Assembly (NCBI GenBank): GCA_019637755.1
Contig: JAHBVC010000001.1
Span: forward strand, 62,001-126,000
From: Anaerolineales bacterium
GTDB lineage: Bacteria > Chloroflexota > Anaerolineae > Anaerolineales > UBA11579
Direction: 5' to 3'
DNA: 64,000 nucleotides
Shown: positions 1 to 8,610 of the stretch, piece after piece
How positions within the stretch are numbered: the stretch's first letter is position 1
Layout: every line of letters starts with the position of its first letter
Notes under the pieces: generated by a model
Seen by the model: the letters and a program-made list of their open reading frames with translations, nothing else
The model's database searches: none
What the model was told of the DNA's origin: nothing
Program-made: the position numbers and the translations under genes

Positions 1-1
1 C

Positions 2-559
2 ATGCTGCATGAAACCGCAGCCCTTTTGGCCGCTTATCAGTTCCAAGGACCATATTCTGAGGCGGTGTACAATGCGCTTCTAGAGTCATTTTTAGTTCAT
101 GCTAGAAACCTTGTGGATTTTTTATACAAGGAATCTGAGTTTGGAGGAGCGCGAACTACTGACGTTGTTGTTGAGGACTACTTGCTTGTGCCAAATCAGC
201 TGCAGGCACTTGTGCCAGTAACGCAACTGCTTAGGGACACAAAGATAAGAGCAGATAAGCAAGTTTCACACCTAACTACTAATCGAGCTACAGAATACAT
301 TGCGGAGAATAAGGGCTTAGCCTATCTTCAGGTTTACGCAGATATTCTATTAGCGTTTAAATCTGTAGCAAATTTTCTGTCGTCACAAAAAGTCTCTGAT
401 AGATTTTTCGGAATTATTGATGACCATTATGTAAAAGTGTTACCAGGAATAAAGATAGGTGCAATCCTAAAACTCAAGCCAAGTTTCCATCCTCATGATC
501 AGTTAGAAACAGATTGTGTGCATCCTGAGCGCAGCGAAGGATCCTCCCTGCCTCAGTAG
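2..559 (+). CDS. Hypothetical protein, possibly 5'-truncated by the window edge
   Basis: I do not recognise this 185-residue protein. An ATG opens at base 2, but the real start may lie outside the window. The sequence is mostly helical and has no obvious signal peptide or membrane segment. Its base composition is clearly more A+T-rich than that of its neighbours, which suggests acquisition by transfer (inference). The last dozen or so residues (HPERSEGSS...) are translated from an intergenic palindromic repeat that recurs near 932-962, so the ancestral C-terminus was probably different and the repeat landed in the 3' end. No function is proposed. Confidence 0.6.
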   Translation: MLHETAALLAAYQFQGPYSEAVYNALLESFLVHARNLVDFLYKESEFGGARTTDVVVEDYLLVPNQLQALVPVTQLLRDTKIRADKQVSHLTTNRATEYIAENKGLAYLQVYADILLAFKSVANFLSSQKVSDRFFGIIDDHYVKVLPGIKIGAILKLKPSFHPHDQLETDCVHPERSEGSSLPQ

Positions 560-562
560 ACC

Positions 563-889
563 CTACAGCCAATCCTCGCTCAAATCCCTAAATGTCGGGT
601 TCATCGTCCTAATTAGCTCTAGCTTCTTACGCCTGCGCCAGCCCTTAATCATGCGCTCCGCCTTCAGCGCATCCACAGGATGCTCAAACGCCTCCACGAA
701 CAGCAATCGGCTCACGCCATAGCGCTTGGTGAAGCCCTCGACTTGCTTTTGGCGGTGTTGCTCCAAGCGTCCAGCCAAATCAGAAGTCATGCCAGTGTAA
801 AGCACGCCGGTAGTATTGCCGAGGATGTATACATACGTCGTTTTCTTGCCCACTTTTGCAACCCCACCTGACTTCGGTCCCAGCTCCAC
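563..889 (-). CDS. GIY-YIG domain protein (YhbQ/UPF0213-like)
   Basis: This 108-residue protein is essentially one GIY-YIG nuclease domain. The first half of the motif reads YVYIL and the second LYTGMT, followed by RLEQHR, the helix with EAFEHPVDALKAER, and a basic stretch KGWRRRKK. Small stand-alone proteins of this kind are common and their cellular substrate is mostly unknown; related domains cut DNA. The start is GTG at 889; an internal start closer to the domain is possible. The gene is convergent with the A+T-rich gene at 2-559 and is flanked on both sides by palindromic repeats. Confidence 0.85.
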   Translation of the reverse strand: MELGPKSGGVAKVGKKTTYVYILGNTTGVLYTGMTSDLAGRLEQHRQKQVEGFTKRYGVSRLLFVEAFEHPVDALKAERMIKGWRRRKKLELIRTMNPTFRDLSEDWL

Positions 890-1139
890 AATGATCCCTC
901 GCTACGCTCGGGATGCACATAGTACATAACTTTCGTGCATCCTGAGCGCAGCGAAGGATCCTTGCAACCTTCTCTCTACATCAGGCCATTCTTCAAAGCC
1001 CAGTCCCAGTTTAAACTCACGACCAAGGGTTTATGAGTCCCCTGCACGAGTCAGCGCGAAACTTATACGGAGAAGCGTCGCTCAGCGTCAGCCGAGCATC
1101 TTCTCCCGCGTAGCGTAGCTGCGCAACATCCCTCCGCCT
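890..1139. repeat. Intergenic palindromic repeat region
   Basis: No gene is seen here. The stretch holds a copy of the repeat arm CATCCTGAGCGCAGCGAAGG (about 938-957), also present near 518, facing the inverse arm CCTCGCTACGCTCGGGATG (897-915). Together they can fold into a hairpin. The region looks like an accumulation of REP-type repeats rather than a decayed gene. Confidence 0.6.
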
Positions 1140-1754
1140 TCAGCCCTCATCCTTGCTTTTTAAAACAACGCCGAATACCACAGCCGCGGTCACAATCGCC
1201 CCCAAGATCAGCGCCCACAGCGTGCCGGCCGAGCTGGCCACGCCAGCGAAGAAAGGCGTATTGTGCCCTGGACCGATGGCGAAGCCCAGCGCCGCCAGCG
1301 CCATGCGCCCGGCGGCCTGCCGGCTGCGGCCTACCAGCCAACCGGCCAGCGCCCCGGCCACGGCCGAGGTCAGGAACAGGTCGATGGCGAAGCGTGAGTA
1401 CACGATGCCTTCAAAGCCCGGCACCACGCGGTTGCTGCCCCACAGGTAATCAATGATGGGGTGCTGCACGCTGCTCACCGCATACGAGGTCAGCTGCGTC
1501 AGCGTTAGCAGGGCAACGAAGGCCGCCACCGCCAGCCAGGTGTTCTGCGGCAGGCGCGGGCGCAGCGCATCGTAGGCCCACGCCACCAGCAGCCCGGCCA
1601 GCGCCGCCACCACTGCGCCGAACGGCGCAATGAACCATATCGGCCGGATCAGCGCCTGGTGAATGAACAGGAAGGCGGTGAAACCCGCCAGCCCGGCCAG
1701 CACACCGGCCAGCGCCGTGCGTGAAGTGATGAAGGGGGTCTTGTTTGTTGCCAT
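1140..1754 (-). CDS. Integral membrane protein of unknown function
   Basis: A protein of 204 residues with about five hydrophobic helices and alternating positive-inside loops (for example AYDALRPR and VGRSRQAAGR). I recognise no family motif. Two ATGs are adjacent (1757 and 1754); the second is five bases from a strong AGGAGG and is preferred. The 3' end abuts the repeat region 890-1139. It appears to be transcribed alone. Confidence 0.7.
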   Translation of the reverse strand: MATNKTPFITSRTALAGVLAGLAGFTAFLFIHQALIRPIWFIAPFGAVVAALAGLLVAWAYDALRPRLPQNTWLAVAAFVALLTLTQLTSYAVSSVQHPIIDYLWGSNRVVPGFEGIVYSRFAIDLFLTSAVAGALAGWLVGRSRQAAGRMALAALGFAIGPGHNTPFFAGVASSAGTLWALILGAIVTAAVVFGVVLKSKDEG

Positions 1755-1757
1755 CAT

Positions 1758-2086
1758 GGCCTCCTGTGGCTTCGCCGAGCCGTCAGTTAGTTTGTCCAGC
1801 AGCTTGATTTGCAGCGTGATCTCGCTTGCACTTATTCCTTCGGGTGTATAAGCCTGGCATGTTTGCTACGCGTTGTGCCAGTTCTGCCAAAAGTGACAAC
1901 ATCTACAAAACTGACAACACCTACAACACTGACAACATCTACAAAACTGACAACACCTACAACACTGACAACATCTACTAATCGACCTGAGCTATCTTGC
2001 CGACCTTACACTGTAAAAAATTATAGTTGAACCAACACCTCGATTACAATTTTTGCAACTCATCCTCTCGCTCATGAGCGTGCCGC
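1758..2086. other. Divergent intergenic region with a short tandem repeat
   Basis: This 329-base gap separates two divergent genes. It contains the 18-bp tandem repeat annotated at 1894-1979 and an A+T-rich stretch before the amidohydrolase. No convincing promoter with both boxes is visible. No small gene with a ribosome binding site was found. Confidence 0.5.
1894..1979 (+). repeat. 18-bp tandem repeat (minisatellite)
   Basis: Nearly five copies of an 18-base unit alternate between TGACAACATCTACAAAAC and TGACAACACCTACAACAC, giving two exact 36-base copies at 1894-1929 and 1930-1965 plus a partial third. There are no spacers, so this is not a CRISPR array. Confidence 0.9.
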
Positions 2087-3538
2087 GTGTCTACAAAGCA
2101 GACCCTCTTCACCAACGCCATCGTCTACACCGTCGACCCTAAAGACACCATCCTCACCAATGCTGCCGTGCTAGTGGAAGGCAGCCGCATCGCTGCCATC
2201 GGCCCCAGCGAGCAGCTGCGTAATCAGTACCCTCAAGCCGAAATTGTTGACGTAACCGACCGGGCCATCTTGCCCGGTTTTGTGAACACGCACATCCACC
2301 TCTCGATGACGATGACGCGCTCCATTGCCGATGACATTGAGGCGGCCAAATGGCTGCCCGTAGTGTGGGCGATGGAGTCCAACCTCAAGCCGGAGACGGT
2401 ATACGCCGGCGCCGTACTCGGCATCGCCGAGATGATTGCCAGCGGCACCACCACCTTCAACGATCACTACTTCATGATGGATGAGGTCGCCCGCGCCGTG
2501 CAAGAGACCGGCATCCGCGCCGATCTGGCTTTCGCCATCCTCGAGAACCGCAACAAGAAGAAGGGCGAGAAAGACCTCGCCACCGGTGAAGCCTTTGCCG
2601 CTGAGTGGAACGGCAAGGCCGAGGGCCGCATCCGCACCCGCATGGGGCCGCACGCGCTTTACACCTGTTCCACCGAGCTGGTGCAAGCCGCGCGTGCCGC
2701 CGCCGACCGTGTGGGCGTAGGTATGCACATGCATGTGGCCGAGAGTGCCTTTGAAATGACCCTGGTCGGCAAGAAGGCTGCTGGCCCTACCAGCATCCAG
2801 CATCTGGCCGCGTTGGATATTTTGCGTTCTGACTTTGTCATCGCCCACGGCCTCAACGCCGATGCGCGTGACATCGAAATTCTCGCCGAGCTTGGCGTGG
2901 GCATCGCCCACTGCCCGCAGGCCTATGCCCACATCGGCGGCTGGCCCTGGCCGCACATCGACGAGTGGGCCGCCGCCGGCGTGGCCGTTGGCCTCGCTAC
3001 CGATGGCACGGCCAGCAACAACAATCTGGATATGTTCGATGAGATGCGCCTGGCTACCGAGGTGCGCAAGCTGCAAGCGCGTGACGGCACGCTGCTGCCC
3101 GCGCGCCAGATGCTGCGCATGGCCACCATCGAGGGCGCCAAGGTGCTCGGTCTGCAAGACGAAATTGGCTCGATCGAGGTGGGCAAGAAGGCAGACCTTA
3201 TTTTCATCAACACGCGCCAGCCGCATCTGCGCCCGCTGCACAATCTGCCCAGCCATCTGGTCTACAGCGCGCGTGGCGCTGACGTGGAAAGCGTGATGGT
3301 GGATGGCAACTTCCTCTACAAGGATCGCCAGCACCTTACGTTGGATGTCAACGCGGCCATGGAACGTGCCGACCGTGAGTTCGCTGCCATGCTCGGGCGC
3401 GGGGGCTGGTCCGTCACCATGCAGGAGCCCAAGGCTGGCCTGGCTGCGGCACTCAAACTCGGCGTGACCCAGCAGGCCCTTTCAGTGATGCAAGTTTTGG
3501 TGGGTAGCGAGCAAGCCAGCGAGGATACGATCCTCTAA
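2087..3538 (+). CDS. Amidohydrolase, MTA/SAH deaminase-like
   Basis: This 483-residue enzyme belongs to the metal-dependent amidohydrolase superfamily, in the group that deaminates 5-methylthioadenosine, S-adenosylhomocysteine or related purines. Visible are the N-terminal HTHIH metal motif (NTHIHLSM), a later MHVAES histidine, the HGLNAD histidine, and the TDGTASNN aspartate region. A beta-sandwich flanks both ends (residues 1-60 and after about 375). The start is GTG at 2087 without a clear Shine-Dalgarno. The exact substrate cannot be read from the sequence; a guanine or chlorohydrolase-type substrate is the alternative. Confidence 0.85.
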   Translation: MSTKQTLFTNAIVYTVDPKDTILTNAAVLVEGSRIAAIGPSEQLRNQYPQAEIVDVTDRAILPGFVNTHIHLSMTMTRSIADDIEAAKWLPVVWAMESNLKPETVYAGAVLGIAEMIASGTTTFNDHYFMMDEVARAVQETGIRADLAFAILENRNKKKGEKDLATGEAFAAEWNGKAEGRIRTRMGPHALYTCSTELVQAARAAADRVGVGMHMHVAESAFEMTLVGKKAAGPTSIQHLAALDILRSDFVIAHGLNADARDIEILAELGVGIAHCPQAYAHIGGWPWPHIDEWAAAGVAVGLATDGTASNNNLDMFDEMRLATEVRKLQARDGTLLPARQMLRMATIEGAKVLGLQDEIGSIEVGKKADLIFINTRQPHLRPLHNLPSHLVYSARGADVESVMVDGNFLYKDRQHLTLDVNAAMERADREFAAMLGRGGWSVTMQEPKAGLAAALKLGVTQQALSVMQVLVGSEQASEDTIL

Positions 3539-3606
3539 AGCCTGGCGGTAACGTATACCCGGCGGGTGCGTTTTCTTTGCAGTACATTCGCCTAAAGGAG
3601 CTTGTT

Positions 3607-4401
3607 ATGAAAAAACTGCTTGTGATGCTCGCCCTGGCTGCCAGCCTATTGGCCGCCTGTGGACCTAGCACCGAATCCCTCGTCGCCACGGGCATCGCCC
3701 AGACCCAGCAGATCAGTAGCCTGCAAACCGCTGCCGCCGGCCCTGCCAGCACTCAAGCCTTGGCCGAGACGGCCACGCCGGCCAGTGCTTCCGTTTCTGT
3801 CACCACCTCGCGCGATGTCAATATGCGCGCCGGCGACTCATCCGCCTATGGCGTGATGACGGTCATCCCCGGCGGCGAGACGGTCGAAGTTTTCGGCGTT
3901 AATGCCGCCGGCACCTGGCTGCAGGTCAGCTACCACAACGCCATCGGCTGGATGTCGGCCGATTTCATTACTGGGGATGTGCCCGCCGGCCTGCCCGTGG
4001 CTTCGCCTGCAGCGCCGCCGCCGAGCAGCGGTGGTAGCGGTGGTGGTGGTGGCGGTGGCGGTGGCCAGAGCGGCAACGTGCAAGACTTCACGCTGGTGCT
4101 CTCTGCCGATAACACCGACAACAAGTCCATCAGCGGCGAAGTGCCCGCCAATGTCACTCATCGCATCACGGTGCGCGTGGATAACCTGACTGGCCCGGTG
4201 GAAGTGGATATTGCCTTCCAGTGCGATACCAGCGACCCGGAATATGTGGAGATCAGCGCTCCCGGTGCGGATGACAACACGATCTGCAACAACAACTGGT
4301 CGCACCAGGTTTCGCCTGGCACCAACTACTTCACGGTTAGCCTCAAGATCACCCAGGGTAACCCGGTGCGCTGGACTCTCATCGCCAACGTAAGCCCGTA
4401 G
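3607..4401 (+). CDS. Lipoprotein with bacterial SH3 domain
   Basis: The protein (264 residues) has a lipoprotein signal peptide ending in SLLAAC, so it should be anchored to the outer face of the membrane. Residues about 60-120 form a bacterial SH3 domain (RDVNMRAGDSSAYGVM, GTWLQVSYHNAIGWM), which often binds cell-wall peptides. A glycine run follows (GGSGGGGGGGGGQSG), then a C-terminal beta domain of about 100 residues. The start at 3607 has an AAAGGAG box at 3594-3600; an in-frame ATG at 3577 would give a poorer signal peptide. A hairpin terminator follows directly. Confidence 0.85.
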   Translation: MKKLLVMLALAASLLAACGPSTESLVATGIAQTQQISSLQTAAAGPASTQALAETATPASASVSVTTSRDVNMRAGDSSAYGVMTVIPGGETVEVFGVNAAGTWLQVSYHNAIGWMSADFITGDVPAGLPVASPAAPPPSSGGSGGGGGGGGGQSGNVQDFTLVLSADNTDNKSISGEVPANVTHRITVRVDNLTGPVEVDIAFQCDTSDPEYVEISAPGADDNTICNNNWSHQVSPGTNYFTVSLKITQGNPVRWTLIANVSP

Positions 4402-4420
4402 TATCCAGACGCATTAAACT

Positions 4421-4455
4421 AAAACGGCCTGCAGAATTCTGCAGGCCGTTTTTTC
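4421..4455 (+). terminator. Rho-independent terminator
   Basis: AACGGCCTGCAG and CTGCAGGCCGTT flank a short AATT loop and are followed by a T-run. It lies 20 bases after the SH3 lipoprotein gene and can also serve the convergent lipoprotein gene on the other strand. Confidence 0.9.
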
Positions 4456-4523
4456 TTTTACTGTCATTGCGAAGCGCTTGCCGCATGAAAAATGCGGCTA
4501 ACCACAGCAATCTATCTCTGTGT

Positions 4524-5354
4524 TTAGGGTATCGACACCGTTAGCGTGTAGTCCACTGTGCGCCCGCCCTGCGGCACCACTTCGATGATGTAGTACTGGG
4601 TCTGCGGCAGGCTCTGGCTGAAGTTGACCACGCCATTTTGGGCACGCGCATACGGTTCGCCAGTGTTGAAGCCCCAGATGGTCAGCGCGGCGTCATTTGG
4701 ATTGGTGTTGAGCTTGACGCTCAGGTTTTGCCCAGCCGAGGCATAGATCGTGTAGGTGACCGGGTTGCCGCCCACCGTCTTGCCAGTGTAGCTGCTGCTG
4801 CTGGTTCCGCTGGCAAAATTCACCGGTACGGCGAAGGCCACCGAAAGCGTGAAGTCCTGCGCCGTGTTGCCGCCGATCACAGTGAATACATAATCCTGCG
4901 TCTTGCTAAGCAGCGTGCGGTACGAGGTGTAGCGCAGCGAGTCGGCCAGCAGGCTGCTGCCATCGGCGCCTTTGATCTCCAGGATCGCATTGCTGGCCGG
5001 GGTGAACAGGTTGGCGATGATGACCTGATTGGCCGCCGCGCCGGCAGTGAAGCTCACGCGCTGGTTGGGCTCTACATGGCCGCTGACGATGCCGGTGGTG
5101 GCGCCAATGGCCAAGTTGATGAGGCCCTCTTCCTGCGTGGGGGTGGGGGCCGGCGTCTCGCTGGCGGTCGCTTCGGGTTCGGGGGTGTTGCTGGGCAGCG
5201 CCTCCGTAGGCGGCACGGCGGCCGCTGTCTCGCTGCTCACCGCCGCCAGGGTGCTGGCCACACTGGTGAATAGGGCGTTGGCGTCAGGGGTGGTCGGCGC
5301 CGGGCTGCAGGCTGCCAGCAGGGCAAACAATGCAATGGCACTTAACTTGTGCAT
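4524..5354 (-). CDS. Secreted lipoprotein, beta-rich, function unknown
   Basis: A 276-residue lipoprotein. The signal peptide ends with ALLAAC, then comes a Pro/Thr/Glu-rich linker (residues about 45-75) typical of surface tethers. After that, two similar beta domains of about 90 residues carry patterns such as QDYVFTVIGG and QTQYYIIEVVPQGG, which resemble pre-peptidase C-terminal (PPC)-like folds. That resemblance is an inference. The ATG at 5354 has an AAGGAG box. It faces the SH3 lipoprotein gene; the two are convergent. Confidence 0.75.
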   Translation of the reverse strand: MHKLSAIALFALLAACSPAPTTPDANALFTSVASTLAAVSSETAAAVPPTEALPSNTPEPEATASETPAPTPTQEEGLINLAIGATTGIVSGHVEPNQRVSFTAGAAANQVIIANLFTPASNAILEIKGADGSSLLADSLRYTSYRTLLSKTQDYVFTVIGGNTAQDFTLSVAFAVPVNFASGTSSSSYTGKTVGGNPVTYTIYASAGQNLSVKLNTNPNDAALTIWGFNTGEPYARAQNGVVNFSQSLPQTQYYIIEVVPQGGRTVDYTLTVSIP

Positions 5355-5406
5355 AAGCTCTCCTTCGCTGATGCTCTATCTTACAAGTTTTTTTAGCTCC
5401 TGTCAT

Positions 5407-5445
5407 TTGCAATCCTTGCCGGGCGGATTATGTATACTCGGCGCA
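5407..5445 (+). promoter_or_regulatory. Promoter giving a leaderless deoxynucleoside kinase mRNA
   Basis: TATACT at 5433-5438 is followed by exactly seven bases and then the ATG at 5446, so transcription should start at or next to the start codon. A TTGCAA box at 5407-5412 is spaced 20 bp, longer than ideal. No Shine-Dalgarno is present. Confidence 0.6.
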
Positions 5446-6090
5446 ATGGCAGCCAAACACCTTGTTCTTGTCGCTGGCAATATCGGTGCCGGCAAAACGT
5501 CTCTGGTGACCAAGCTGGGCGAGCAACTGGGCTGGCGCACCGGCTTCGAAACCGTGGAGACCAATCCGTACCTGGGGAAGTTCTATGGCGATATGCGCGC
5601 CTGGGCTTTCCATTTGCAAGTTTTCCTGCTGGCGCAACGCTCACAGTTGCATATTGAGGCCCATCGCCATCCCAGCTCGGCCATCCTCGATCGCAGCATC
5701 TATGAAGACTATTACATCTTTGCGCGTGCCCTGCACTCTCTGGGCAACCTGAGCGCAGAGGATCTGGATACGTATTCACGGGTCTACAAGCTGGTGATCA
5801 CCTCGCTGCCCAAGCCAGACCTGCTTATCATGCTCAAGGCGCCGGTTTCCGCGCTGCTGGAGCGTATCCACTCGCGCGGCCGTGAGATGGAAGCCGGTAT
5901 CACCGCCGAGTACCTCAGCCTGCTGGATGGCTACTACGATGAGTGGCTGCACAGTTTTGACGTGTGCCCTGTGCTCACCATCTCCTCAGGCGATCTCGAT
6001 TACGTCAACGACCCCGCGCACCTGGCTAGCGTGATCAAGACGGTTGAGGCCAAGCTCTCCGGCCGAGACGAACTCGTCTTCGACGAATAG
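5446..6090 (+). CDS. Deoxynucleoside kinase
   Basis: This 214-residue enzyme belongs to the deoxyadenosine/deoxyguanosine kinase family and should phosphorylate salvaged deoxynucleosides in the cytoplasm. The P-loop reads GNIGAGKTS (residues 11-19), followed by the substrate segment ETNPYLGKFY, the LDRSIYEDYY motif (the DRS of the family) and a LID region LLERIHSRGREME. The reading frame stays open far upstream, but the ATG at 5446 sits seven bases after a -10 box and begins directly before the P-loop strand, so it is the likely start. Confidence 0.9.
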   Translation: MAAKHLVLVAGNIGAGKTSLVTKLGEQLGWRTGFETVETNPYLGKFYGDMRAWAFHLQVFLLAQRSQLHIEAHRHPSSAILDRSIYEDYYIFARALHSLGNLSAEDLDTYSRVYKLVITSLPKPDLLIMLKAPVSALLERIHSRGREMEAGITAEYLSLLDGYYDEWLHSFDVCPVLTISSGDLDYVNDPAHLASVIKTVEAKLSGRDELVFDE

Positions 6091-6558
6091 AAGCGAACTA
6101 CAGCCCGTCATTGCGAGGCCGTGAAGCGGCACAGCCGCTGAACAACGAAGCAATCCACAAGTGCGGACACAAACAGGCTTTGGGACTGCTCCGTGCAGGC
6201 TGTCATTCCGAACGAGCGGCGTAGCCGCGAGGAGGAATCCTTTAGGGCATTACAAACAGGCTTATTGTGCTATGCCCTAAAGGATTCCTCGCTACGCTCG
6301 GAATGACGGCTTGGCTCTGTAGGGGCGTAGCATGGCTGCGCCCTTTGTCATTCCGAACGAGCCGCGTAGCGGCGAGGAGGAATCCGTTAAGGGTTGGTAG
6401 CTAAGTACTTATTTGTGTGGCAATAGAAACTAGTGAATACGTATTCCTCGCTACGCTCGGAATGACAGTTGAACTAGCAACCCTGTTCTCGTTTTGAAAT
6501 TGCCCTTGATCGTTGGGAATGCCCGAGTAGGGGCGCAGCATGCTGCGCCCCTACATAG
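6091..6558. repeat. Cluster of palindromic intergenic repeats
   Basis: Two long imperfect hairpins of the same family lie here, at about 6201-6307 and 6346-6467. Each begins with TGTCATTCCGAACGAGC, continues into GAGGAGGAATCC, and closes with the inverse arm ATTCCTCGCTACGCTCGGAA. A third copy sits at 44381-44484. A different arm (CATTGCGAGGCCGTGAAGC) is at 6109-6127. No gene is seen. Confidence 0.8.
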
Positions 6559-8118
6559 CTACTGATAATCCGCCAGATACAAGCCCATCTCAGGAATATC
6601 GGGCATCGCCTCAGCGTACAGCCACGCCGCAAAGAAGTCTTGCAGCGACTCGCCGCTGACTTCCTCGGCGATGGCTACGAAATCCGCCGTGACGGCATTG
6701 CTATCACGGAAGCGCTCATAGTAGCTCTGCAAGATGGCGAAGAAGGCTTCGTCGCCTACGCGCTCACGCAGCGCGTGCAGCGCCAGCGCGCCGCGGTAGT
6801 ACACGCCAAAGTTGAACAGGTCGCCCGGGCCGGGGTGGCCCGGCGCGGCAGCATACTCGCCACTGAGCGCCACCTGCATGTAGTAGGAGCGCATTTCATC
6901 CTCCAGCGCTTGGGCGCCGTAGGCATGCTCGTTCCACAGTGCACTCATATAGGTGGCAAAGCCTTCGTTCAGCCACAGGTCTTGCCAGCAGGTCAGGCCG
7001 ATGCTGTCGCCAAACCATTGGTGCGCCAGCTCGTGCGCAACCACGTACTCATCGGTAAAACCCGAACCAAAGACGCTCATCGTTTGCGTTTCCAGCGCAA
7101 AGCCAAAATCCACATCGTGCACGATCACCCCCGCGGCTTCAAAGGGGTAGGGGCCGACCAGATCGTTGAACAGCGCCACCATCTCGCCCAGCCGTTCGAA
7201 ATTCTGGCGCGTCTCGGGCGGAATGTCATGCTCGAAGTAATTGCGGATCAGCAGGCCCTGCGGGCCGGAGCGCCCCTCCACATCGAAGCGGCCAATGCCC
7301 ACTGTCGCCAGGTAGCTCGCCATTGGATAAGCCGAGTTCCAGATAAAGGTGCGTGTATCGCCATTGTCGGTCGCATCCTGCAGCACGCCGTTGGCCGCGG
7401 CGAGATAGGGCTTGGCCACCGTGATGGCATAGCTGTAGGTGGCCTTATCCGCCGGGTGGTCGTTGAGCGGCATCCAGCTGGAGTTGCCGCTGGGCTCGGC
7501 GGCCACATAGGCGCCTTCGCCATCCGGATACCAGCCCCAGCCCACTTCGAATTCGTTCATGTTGCTGTAATCGATGCCTTCGCCCGGGCTGCCGTGGTAC
7601 TCGACTAGGACGGTAAACGCCTCGCCCGCGGCAATCGGCTGCGCCGGGGTGATGCGTAGCTCCACTCCCTCGCGGCTGAACTGCGCGGGCTGGTCTTGGA
7701 CTTGTAGGCGGTCCAGTTGCAGGCCGGCCAGCTCCAGGTTGAATTGGCTGAGCGCTTGCGTGGCAATCGCCTCGATGCGCACGCGCCCGTCAAGCTGGCG
7801 GAGGGCAAGATCTACGCTGAGCTCAATGTCATAATGCTGCACATCGTAGCCACCGTTACCCAATTGGGGAAAATAGGGATCGCCCAGCCCTTGAGCGCCG
7901 GGCTGCGCGGGGCCGCCCGCCGCGCCCAAAGCTGGCGGGCGCAGCGGGCAGGCTTGTAGCTCACCGCTTGGTTGGCCCCCGCCGCCAAACGAGCCGCCAC
8001 CACCGCCGCTGGATGTGTTGGCGGTTGGGGTGGGTGTGCTGGGCGGCGGGGCTCCAAAGCGGCAGGCCAGCGCGGCCAGGCACAGCAGGCACAGCGGCAA
8101 GAGGATACGTTTGCTCAT
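6559..8118 (-). CDS. M1-family zinc metallopeptidase lipoprotein
   Basis: The product (519 residues) is an aminopeptidase N-like enzyme. The zinc site reads VVAHELAHQWFGD (HEXXH) with the downstream ligand in LNEGFATY. Before it lies the M1 N-terminal beta saddle (residues about 85-280). The signal peptide ends LAALAC, so the enzyme is lipid-anchored outside the membrane; a Gly/Ser/Thr linker follows. At this length it lacks the large C-terminal helical domain of full aminopeptidase N. ATG 8118 has an AGAGGTGA box; the in-frame start at 8151 would spoil the signal peptide. Confidence 0.9.
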   Translation of the reverse strand: MSKRILLPLCLLCLAALACRFGAPPPSTPTPTANTSSGGGGGSFGGGGQPSGELQACPLRPPALGAAGGPAQPGAQGLGDPYFPQLGNGGYDVQHYDIELSVDLALRQLDGRVRIEAIATQALSQFNLELAGLQLDRLQVQDQPAQFSREGVELRITPAQPIAAGEAFTVLVEYHGSPGEGIDYSNMNEFEVGWGWYPDGEGAYVAAEPSGNSSWMPLNDHPADKATYSYAITVAKPYLAAANGVLQDATDNGDTRTFIWNSAYPMASYLATVGIGRFDVEGRSGPQGLLIRNYFEHDIPPETRQNFERLGEMVALFNDLVGPYPFEAAGVIVHDVDFGFALETQTMSVFGSGFTDEYVVAHELAHQWFGDSIGLTCWQDLWLNEGFATYMSALWNEHAYGAQALEDEMRSYYMQVALSGEYAAAPGHPGPGDLFNFGVYYRGALALHALRERVGDEAFFAILQSYYERFRDSNAVTADFVAIAEEVSGESLQDFFAAWLYAEAMPDIPEMGLYLADYQ

Positions 8119-8152
8119 GGTCACCTCTGGCTGGCCCGCGCGGGCCGCCATC

Positions 8153-8470
8153 TTATGCAGAGTATTTGAGGCCGATGATACTGGCGATCAGCAAGCCCAA
8201 AAATGCAAGCTTGGCTGGGCTGGCCGATTCTTTGAACAAGAGGATGCCCAGCAAACTAGCGCCCAACGTGCCAATGCCTACCCATACGGCATACGCCACG
8301 CTCAGCTCAAGCCGCTTGGTAGCCAGCGAGAGCAGATAAACGCTGAGTGCCATCGTGCTCAGCGCAAACAGGCTGGGCCAAAGCTTAGTGAACCCCTCGG
8401 TGTACTTGAGGCCAACAGCCCAGCACACCTCAAACAAACCGGCAAGAATCAAAAGTACCCATGTATTCAT
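8153..8470 (-). CDS. gdx: Guanidinium exporter, SMR family (Gdx/SugE)
   Basis: The protein has 105 residues and four membrane helices, as usual for small multidrug resistance transporters, which work as antiparallel dimers. The essential helix-1 glutamate is in AGLFEVCWAVGLKY, and motifs GFTKLWPS, AYAVWVGIGTLGA and IIGLKY match the Gdx/SugE branch that exports guanidinium in exchange for protons. The start at 8470 has GGAGGCG upstream. A guanidine-III riboswitch precedes it in the leader, which supports a guanidinium substrate over a multidrug role. It is followed closely by the M1 peptidase gene. Confidence 0.92.
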   Translation of the reverse strand: MNTWVLLILAGLFEVCWAVGLKYTEGFTKLWPSLFALSTMALSVYLLSLATKRLELSVAYAVWVGIGTLGASLLGILLFKESASPAKLAFLGLLIASIIGLKYSA

Positions 8471-8499
8471 AACGCCTCCAAACAAAACAGAATTTTGTT

Positions 8500-8541
<42 letters not shown>

Positions 8542-8610
8542 ATGTTACTTTTAGGATAGCTTGGGCAGCTTAACCGCATGTGAGCATGCGCCTAGCGCTT
8601 GCGCTACGCG

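Noticed and set aside
1894-1979. Possible CRISPR array
   Set aside because: The units are directly joined 18-mers with no unique spacers and no cas genes nearby.
2171-3334. 387-codon frame antisense to the amidohydrolase
   Set aside because: No recognisable motif and low-complexity His/Gly/Ala composition; the sense strand holds the metal-binding motifs.
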